Part shown: in pieces, positions 57,773-64,000 of the stretch | How positions within the stretch are numbered: the first letter of the stretch is position 1 | Layout: each line of letters starts with the position of its first letter | NCBI GenBank assembly: GCA_965153355.1 | Contig: OZ231127.1 | Span: 35,836,001 to 35,900,000 of the forward strand | Length of the DNA: 64,000 nucleotides | Reading direction: 5' to 3' | From: Flaccisagitta enflata | Lineage: Eukaryota; Chaetognatha; Sagittoidea; Aphragmophora | Translations under genes and position numbers: made by a program | The notes under the pieces: model-generated | What the model was told of the DNA's origin: nothing | Seen by the model: the letters and a program-made list of their open reading frames with translations, nothing else | Database searches by the model: none

Positions 57773-57890
57773 ATTTCATAGTTTTTCATTTCATTTGCAT
57801 TGGCAACTTTGGCCACTTTGACATTCGCATTGGCAACATTGACATTCATTTGCATTGGCAACTTTGGCAACATTGACATTCGCAATGTAG
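57773..57890 (+). repeat. about 20-bp minisatellite (CATT.GCATTGGCAACTTTGG)
   Basis: Five units of CATTCGCATTGGCAACATTGA type. Confidence 0.85.
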
Positions 57891-58034
57891 TTTTATCATT
57901 TATCAACCAGATATGGTACACATATACTGCTCATGGCACGATTCATTCAACTGACTGAATATATCTAATTGCAACCCCATAACCCCATATTCTAAACATC
58001 ATTGCTTAACTTGGTGATTTTACGCAGAAAAAGC

Positions 58035-58122
58035 TAAGTGTTACGGACCGACTGACCATCCGTTTGACCATCAGACCGTCGGATATAGTGGGTTATGGAG
58101 TCGCGTGCACGCGAGTAAAAAG
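58035..58122 (-). mobile_element. family A (A1b) hairpin half
   Basis: GACCGACTGACCATCCG core and GAGTCGCGTGCACGCGAGTA hairpin; the other half is missing. Confidence 0.6.
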
Positions 58123-58594
58123 AGATAAATTCTTAATTTTGGAACATCATGAATGATCATTAGTAATTTACTTTCTATGGCTAATGTATCCTTAATTGCA
58201 AAGTAATCGAATCCTAACGGACCTAACCTCTCTGTCCTCAAATTGGTAGCATGATAGTCGGGCCCTCTGAAATTTTTTCCCACTTTCTTTAGTTTTTGAA
58301 ATCTAACTTTTTTTCGGTCATGAAATACGAGCCATTACGCATGAAATGGTTTTATCCTTCGAGAGAGATAATTTCTTAAAATTTCCGTGGCAACAGTGGA
58401 AATCTAGTGTTGTAATTTCATGTCTGGAAAAGAAACAGACATGGAAATCGGAATTTGCACATTTCCTCTGATTGGTAAGTTTCTATTTTTTCACGCGCAA
58501 AACCTGCATTTTCTAAGAGATATATGGATACTTGTGTAAGATCGTCAAAAACAGCAATTTGACATAAAAAATTGTGCTGTTTCAATTTAGCCAA

Positions 58595-58596
<2 letters not shown>
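58123..58596. other. no feature recognised
   Basis: AT-rich, no array, no exon. Confidence 0.4.

Positions 58597-58597
<1 letters not shown>

Positions 58598-58647
<50 letters not shown>
58598..58647. repeat. (GA)n array
   Basis: About 25 GA units. Confidence 0.95.
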
Positions 58648-58652
<5 letters not shown>

Positions 58653-58857
58653 CGTCAAGGAGCAAGGGAGCCACAGAACAATGAATAGCCACGATGTGAA
58701 AAACGCATTCGAATTCTTAAAAAGAGAAAAAAATCACATACACATACACGCAAACATGATCGAACATGACCAAATATAATCTTTTCTACTTCAGTTTCTC
58801 AGTCTCCTTCAACTGCATGAACTGCCTACATCTATAATAATATGTTTCAAAAACGCT

Positions 58858-58935
58858 ACAGACCGACCAACCGACCGACCAACTGACGTACCAAAGGACC
58901 GACTTACATATGAAGTGCAAGAGTCGCGTGCAGCT
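58858..58935 (-). mobile_element. family A fragment
   Basis: GACCGACCAACCGACCGACC core and AGAGTCGCGTGCAGC. Truncated. Confidence 0.5.
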
Positions 58936-58939
58936 GTTT

Positions 58940-59246
58940 TGGATCAGAATGTACCTTGTTTCGGACAGACGTTACATGTTCTGCATATCTGAATTAGTGA
59001 CTCCCAATTAGCTGGTTGGCCAAGCAGTTAATTTGTCAAATAGTCTAATGCTGCGCAACAAGAACCCGCAATAGTTAATAGTCAACTATCTATAATTTTA
59101 GTGAGTCCACTAGCTAATACAGTTACAATATAAATTGCAATATTTTTCAAAAAATCTTCTTTTTTCTATGGAAAAGGTTTACTATTTCAACTAGTTAATT
59201 TCTCCCAGTTAAACGTACGGGTTTAAAGAATTTCAAGTGATTAACT
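58940..59246. other. AT-rich, no feature recognised
   Basis: TAGTTAATAGTCAACTAT and CTAGTTAATTTCTCCCAGTTA phrases suggest a decayed MITE; not resolved. Confidence 0.35.
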
Positions 59247-59247
59247 A

Positions 59248-59722
59248 CAGGGTGTTTCATGCCAAATTAGATTTAAGAAAAAAAATTCAAATTTTTATGT
59301 AAAAATTTCATCGGTTCGGGTCAGATATTTTGGCCACGATATCAATTTGAAGTAAAAGGAGAATTTAAAAGAGAAGATCTTTAAACATAGAATTGATTTT
59401 GAAAGTTCATCTTTGAAGTGCTCTTATTTCTCAACGACTTGAGCCACAGATGCCAGATTGAAAAATTTGACAAGCTTTAACTTGAGACCAATCTGCCATC
59501 TGTGACTCAAGCCATTTAGAAATGAGAGCACATCAAGGAAGAACTGTTAAAATCAAAATTATGGTAAAAGAGCTTCTTCTTTAATTAAATGCTCATTCCA
59601 CTTCAAATTGATGTTGTGGCCAAGATATTTGACCCAAACCCATGAAGTTTTTACACAAAAAATTGGAGCTTAAATGCTCTTTGAATCTTTCTTCCAGAAT
59701 TATCTTTAGAAGCAGAATGTTA
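59248..59722. mobile_element. foldback, CAGGGTGTTTCA family, copy 4 (right end eroded)
   Basis: Starts TACAGGGTGTTTCATGCCAA and is similar to copy 2 throughout. The inverted arm ends AAGCAGAATGTTAAC with no CACCCTGTA terminus. Confidence 0.75.
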
Positions 59723-59806
59723 ACTATCGTGGGGCCTATGCGCAACTAATTGGCCTCTATCAACATAAATGAGCGCGAGACTCTCTCGTTACAGATGGAA
59801 AACGTC

Positions 59807-60002
59807 GAGACGGCGGTATTGAACCTATGTCTATCTGAATCCTCGCTAGAATGCAGCGAGAATTTGATCTAGAAAGCGTTGAAAGAAAACGCGATTCAGA
59901 AGAGCTGCATTATCAGAGACATGCAATATCCAATATCGTCATGAATCCCGTCTGGAATGAATGTTATTACCCTCAGGTGATTTGATGTATTTCAATTACA
60001 CA
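59807..60002 (+). other. possible 5' exon of the plus-strand gene
   Basis: CTCTCTCGTTACAG|ATGG at 59805 looks like an acceptor. CAATTACACAG|GTAAGTAG at 60002 is a near-perfect donor, with CCCTCAG|GTGATT as an alternative at about 59976. The frame is interrupted, apart from a 42-codon stretch MQREFDLESVERKRDSEELH at about 59851-59976. It may be an untranslated leader exon of the gene at 60342. Confidence 0.35.
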
Positions 60003-60341
60003 GGTAAGTAGTACTTTTGTTTTAGATTGAGAATAAAGGCTTTCATCTTTCTCTTACAAATTGCGTTACCTGACAAAAATTTACTGTTGTCCTGCAAAAA
60101 AAAATCAATTTCATGCCTTAAACTCAGGAATAATCAAATTCCATCAGCTCATTACAGCTCCTTATAATCTCTCTCTCTCTCTCTCTCTCTCTCATACTCA
60201 AACACACACACAATCTTACAAAAAACTGCGAACAATCACACAACCACAAACATCCTCAGTAAACAGACAGGTGTGGAACCGCTATGGTGTACAGCCGAAT
60301 TTTGCACATATGTCCGAAACCGCCTCGGGCGTCGGTGAAAA

Positions 60342-63245
60342 ATGCAGAAGCCGCGTCATTTCATCCACGATTACAGGACAACAAGACAAGACACCGAGGC
60401 TTTGGCATTTCCACGATGGAAACAAGCAACTTGCGAATTAACAAAGAATATGACAATCATTAAATGGTACGCCTTTCGATCACCTTTGTTGGTCTTAGGG
60501 CGACTAGGTCCCTATATAATGCGATTGTCAGCAATTTCTCCATTTGCGGTATTTATTATTTTATTTCTACCCCTTCTTTTGTTAGTTTTTTTGGAACCCT
60601 TTTTAGTTTTTCTGGCCGTCATTCTCGCTCTTCTTTTAGCTCTTTATTTCCGTTACTGGAATGCTCATTTTCAAATCGAGCATGGATTTGTAGTTTTCGA
60701 ATTGATAAGTGGTAACAAAAAAGTTTACGTTTCCCTTGAAAAAATTCAAAAGGGTGTTCTTTTTCAAATCGCATCATATCTTGGAAATGTGAAAAAGTAT
60801 TCAAAAGGTGAAAACCGTGGTTTTGTTGAAGAGATTGATTCGAATGATATACTAGGGTTTGATCGTTCATTGGCAAGCATTGCTTCAATGGAATTTATAC
60901 TGGAGTCGGAGACTTTATTCGATGCATATTACAATGTCCTGAGGAATAACTGTCAACACACTGTAGCACGGTTGTTGGCGTGTTTAGCTGATAATTCTTT
61001 TCAATTGAGATTTCCAATCCCAGGGTCGGAGGATCAAGTGGCATTGAATGACGATAAGGCTGTACAATTTGTTGAAGGGCTTTTCCCAAAATGGGTTGCT
61101 GGCAAAGTTCAACAGTTTCCGGAGGTGCCAGATCCTTTTGCGTTTCTGGTCGATGGAATGGCGCAATCAGAAAATCTCGATCAGAAACTCTTGTATTTAA
61201 AGCAGAAAATGATCAACAACTTGAGTGATGAAACATTTGGATTACTCACTGGCCGTAAAGCCATCTTTTCGAAATTGGACAAGCAGTGCTTCAAAGCTAG
61301 ACTGAATGAGACTGCTCTAAAAGAAAAAATAACCACTCCCACTGTCATTGATCAGCTCGCCAATTTATGGAGTGAGGTGCTCGACATTGTAGTTGTCCTT
61401 GAGCAATTGGGCGTCGTCATTTTCAATTTTTCGGATGAATCCCTTGATCAAAACCACGTCAAAGATGTGGAACAAAAGTTGGAACTTGCTTCCAGGGTTA
61501 CTGATTTTTCTTATGTCGGTGAAAACCGCATTCACGCAATCACTGTCACTTTGGTTGATGAAGGCATTAGTTATCATATAGATTCAGTGAAAAAAGGAAT
61601 GTTTGGAAAAAAAATTAATGTATCTCTACCTGCAGATATTTCAGATTTCATGATGGTAGAATGTTTTGTTAAGTGCTTGGAAAATCTGCTCTATGCATCT
61701 TCACGAGGCTGCTTCCCAAACCCGTATCCTAGAGACACGCGCATTGCCCCGCTTGAACGAACACGACGTGTATCTCCTCTTCAAAGATTTGTTGCAAAAT
61801 TATTCTTCCTACAGAACATGAAAAACCGAGATTTTCTAATCCACGATCGCCTCATGAAGCAAGAATTTGGACAGCGAGACTTATGTATTTGGACGCCGCA
61901 ACAGCAACAAATCATTGGGGAGGCTAGAAAGGCCTTCCAAACAGAAGATCAACCCAAACTGCGATGGATGATTCAGGGTTGTCCTGGAAGCGGCAAGACT
62001 TTGCTTCTGATGCAGTTGGCTAAAGAATATTTGGAAAGTAGAAGTGGTGAGAAGGTTCTCATATGCATTCGGAAAGCATATGAGAAATTGGGAGCTATGA
62101 TCATGAAACATGTCAATAAAAACGGATGGGCGGACCGTATTGATGTAGTTGACCTTGGACCTCAGAGTATTTCAAATGTTGGCTTAATTTTGTGGGATGA
62201 GTTTGATTTTTGCACGACAGAAGAGAGGGAATTGCTCCATGCCGATGACATAAATCCAAATCTCATCCTTTTTTCAAGTCTAGGCAAAGATCTGAACAGA
62301 CATTTGCTGACTCAATATTGTTCAAAGGAAATTATGGTGAAATCTCTTGGTGGAAACCTCCGTTCATCCCTCGAAATTTCAGCAATGATTAAACAGTTGC
62401 AAAGACACTTTAATCACATCGGTTTTCGCACGACCCGCGAACAAGTCAGTTCAGCTCTACTATGGAGCTCTACGCAGCCTACAATCACTACTCTGTATGA
62501 CGATTCCAATAATCGGTCATCATATTTGCAACATTGCAAAAACGAAATAATTAAATCAGTAGCCCAAAACAATGATACCGTGGTCATCGGCTTTATGCAC
62601 GCTTCAGCTGAAGTAAAACTTGAAGAAATGTGCAAAGATCAAGACAAGAACATTTCATTCTATGGGAGGCTTGAGATTGTAGGCTCTCAGAACCCATGCT
62701 TGATCGTTGTCCTGGATTTGGGTATATGTGCCTTCATTCATTTATTACTGGTTGATGTCATGACACGAGCGACAACATTTCTCCATATCATTCTTAACAC
62801 TTCAACAAAGCCGATTTGTATCAACGGGAATCCAGCGTATCGATTCGAACTATGTTTGCGGGACAAAATTGAATTTCGAGTGAAAGCTTTGTCATTGAAG
62901 TTTGCGACCCACGGGGAGAAAATTTTCATTCTTGACTTTCGCGGTTTACTTTGTGAGTCATTTGTTGATGAGATCAAAGACGTGGCAGTTGTTTTGAAGG
63001 AACCATCAGCCTTGGTAGGTACTGTCAAAGAAGCTCGTGTTGAGACTAAAAAGTTTTCATTGGGCGTCTGTCTAAGCCATGGTCAAACTCACACCGGCGC
63101 CAGCCTTTCGCTTGTCTCCCTCTGCCCATGTATCGAAATTATGGCAGTCAACAACGAAGACGATCTACCGCGGCTGAACAGAAAATACGATCTAGAAAAA
63201 TACAGGAATGATCTTTTAGAGTTCTTCATGTCATACAGTAAGTAA
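60342..63245 (+). CDS. membrane-anchored LRAT/NlpC-like plus SF1 helicase-like NTPase protein
   Basis: Uninterrupted 967-codon frame ending in TAA. The first ATG gives MQKPRHFIHD; M37 (MTIIKWYAFR at 60450) is an equally good start. Residues about 68-104 are a very hydrophobic hairpin. Next, H114 in QIEHGFVVFEL and C204 in NNCQHTVARLL match the His and Asn-Cys motifs of the LRAT/H-REV107-type NlpC/P60 fold (thiol acyltransferase or protease). After a helical region of about 300 residues comes a superfamily-1 helicase-like domain: Q-motif-like WTPQQQQII (517), Walker A GCPGSGKT (546-553), Walker B LILWDEFD (615-622), motif IV-like VVIGFMHAS and motif VI-like DVMTRATTFLHIIL (MTRA at 807-810). 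That pattern resembles DUF2075/Schlafen-type SF1 ATPases. Function unknown; it may be an immune or membrane-linked NTPase. Intronless coding region, probably inside an SGSM intron on the opposite strand. Confidence 0.85.
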   Translation: MQKPRHFIHDYRTTRQDTEALAFPRWKQATCELTKNMTIIKWYAFRSPLLVLGRLGPYIMRLSAISPFAVFIILFLPLLLLVFLEPFLVFLAVILALLLALYFRYWNAHFQIEHGFVVFELISGNKKVYVSLEKIQKGVLFQIASYLGNVKKYSKGENRGFVEEIDSNDILGFDRSLASIASMEFILESETLFDAYYNVLRNNCQHTVARLLACLADNSFQLRFPIPGSEDQVALNDDKAVQFVEGLFPKWVAGKVQQFPEVPDPFAFLVDGMAQSENLDQKLLYLKQKMINNLSDETFGLLTGRKAIFSKLDKQCFKARLNETALKEKITTPTVIDQLANLWSEVLDIVVVLEQLGVVIFNFSDESLDQNHVKDVEQKLELASRVTDFSYVGENRIHAITVTLVDEGISYHIDSVKKGMFGKKINVSLPADISDFMMVECFVKCLENLLYASSRGCFPNPYPRDTRIAPLERTRRVSPLQRFVAKLFFLQNMKNRDFLIHDRLMKQEFGQRDLCIWTPQQQQIIGEARKAFQTEDQPKLRWMIQGCPGSGKTLLLMQLAKEYLESRSGEKVLICIRKAYEKLGAMIMKHVNKNGWADRIDVVDLGPQSISNVGLILWDEFDFCTTEERELLHADDINPNLILFSSLGKDLNRHLLTQYCSKEIMVKSLGGNLRSSLEISAMIKQLQRHFNHIGFRTTREQVSSALLWSSTQPTITTLYDDSNNRSSYLQHCKNEIIKSVAQNNDTVVIGFMHASAEVKLEEMCKDQDKNISFYGRLEIVGSQNPCLIVVLDLGICAFIHLLLVDVMTRATTFLHIILNTSTKPICINGNPAYRFELCLRDKIEFRVKALSLKFATHGEKIFILDFRGLLCESFVDEIKDVAVVLKEPSALVGTVKEARVETKKFSLGVCLSHGQTHTGASLSLVSLCPCIEIMAVNNEDDLPRLNRKYDLEKYRNDLLEFFMSYSK

Positions 63246-63330
63246 CAAGTGCGGTAAAATTAAGGCAGAGAAAGAGGAAACAAACTTGACCTCAAGCTGA
63301 TTCAGTAGTAGGGCCCACACATTTCTGGAT

Positions 63331-63928
63331 ACAGTACGATGGGAGCAAAGACGACCTAGACTGGAGGATAGATTTTAGATATCTTAGATTTATTTGACGC
63401 ATAAAAAAATTAAGATCTATGCTTATTAAAGGTTGCTCTATTGCTTGAATATATCAGCTTCTCTCATTTTTCAACTTGTGACTTGACTTCATCAGGATTT
63501 CATTTTTCAATGTTCTAACCTAGCTCATCAGATCAGGCAAAAAAATTTATAAAATTTAAAAAAAAAATCAGCTCAATTGGACAATTTTTACAGGTTTCAT
63601 GCATGTTTTAAGCTTTGCCCAGATTTACATAATTATTCTTCTTGAAAAATACATGTAAAACCTGTAAAAATAATCCGATTGAACTGATTTTTTTCTCAAA
63701 ACTATATAAAATTTTTAGCCTAATCTGATGGGCTAGGTTAGAACGCTGAAAAATGAACTCCTGATGAAGTCAGGTCACAAGTTGAAGAATAAGAAAAGCT
63801 AACATATTCAAGCAATAAAGCAACCTTTAATTGGCATAAATCTTAATTTTTTAATAAACCAAATAAGATCAAAAAACTTAAAATCTATCCTCCAGTTTAG
63901 GTCGTCTTTGCTCCCATCGTACTGTACC
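63331..63928. mobile_element. TA-flanked foldback, CAGTACGATGGG family
   Basis: Inverted arms of nearly 300 bases begin CAGTACGATGGGAGCAAAGA, flanked by TA at each end, with almost no loop (centre near 63630). It sits about 90 bases after the stop of the NTPase ORF and could supply its 3' untranslated sequence. Confidence 0.88.
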
Positions 63929-64000
63929 TTACAAAGAGAATCGAAAAAACATTGCATTTTTTCTGACCATGTTATTTGCCTTCTGGATCGAACATGTGGG

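Overview
This looks like nuclear DNA of an invertebrate animal. It has intron-split exons with canonical GT/AG borders, a very high load of microsatellites and foldback transposons, and almost no long open frames. I cannot name the phylum from the sequence.

The main host gene is one very large minus-strand gene, homologous to SGSM1/SGSM2 (small G protein signalling modulators: an N-terminal RUN domain, a PH-like Rab-binding domain and a C-terminal TBC RabGAP domain). I assembled eleven exons from 56828 down to 3372. All ten junction phases are compatible, and the joined frame has no stop. The exons cover the end of the Rab-binding domain, a long acidic/Ser-rich linker, the conserved helix block before the TBC domain, the first third of the TBC domain and the acidic insert that follows it. 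The 5' exons (RUN domain) must lie right of 64000. The rest of the TBC domain, including its catalytic Arg and Gln motifs, must lie left of position 1. So nearly the whole window is intron.

The only long intact ORF is on the plus strand at 60342-63245, probably inside an upstream intron of the SGSM gene. It predicts a 967-residue protein with a hydrophobic membrane hairpin, an LRAT/NlpC-like His...Asn-Cys domain and a superfamily-1 helicase-like NTPase domain. I do not recognise this arrangement as a named family.

The rest is mobile and repetitive DNA. (1) A dominant family here called family A: 120-300 bp elements with a terminal hairpin, a GTCC/GGTC/GGTT tetranucleotide core and a ...GGCCTTGTT end, resembling Helentron-associated HINE/DINE-1, mini-me and bivalve pearl elements. 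(2) Family E: elements with a GGGCAGCGGCCCC hairpin, inverted arms and about 20-bp minisatellite loops. (3) Several TA-flanked, Tc1/mariner-like foldback families, plus hAT- and pogo-like MITEs. (4) A larger 3.8-kb inverted-repeat element. Insertions are nested up to three or four deep, and several pre-insertion sites can be read directly from a homologous arm or array unit. (5) Long GA/TC, CA/GT, TGA, CAA/GTT, GAA and CATT arrays. There are also a degraded unknown coding sequence at 7216-8740, a Tc1-like transposase C-terminus at 29322-29450 and the 3' end of a zinc-finger ORF at 1-144.
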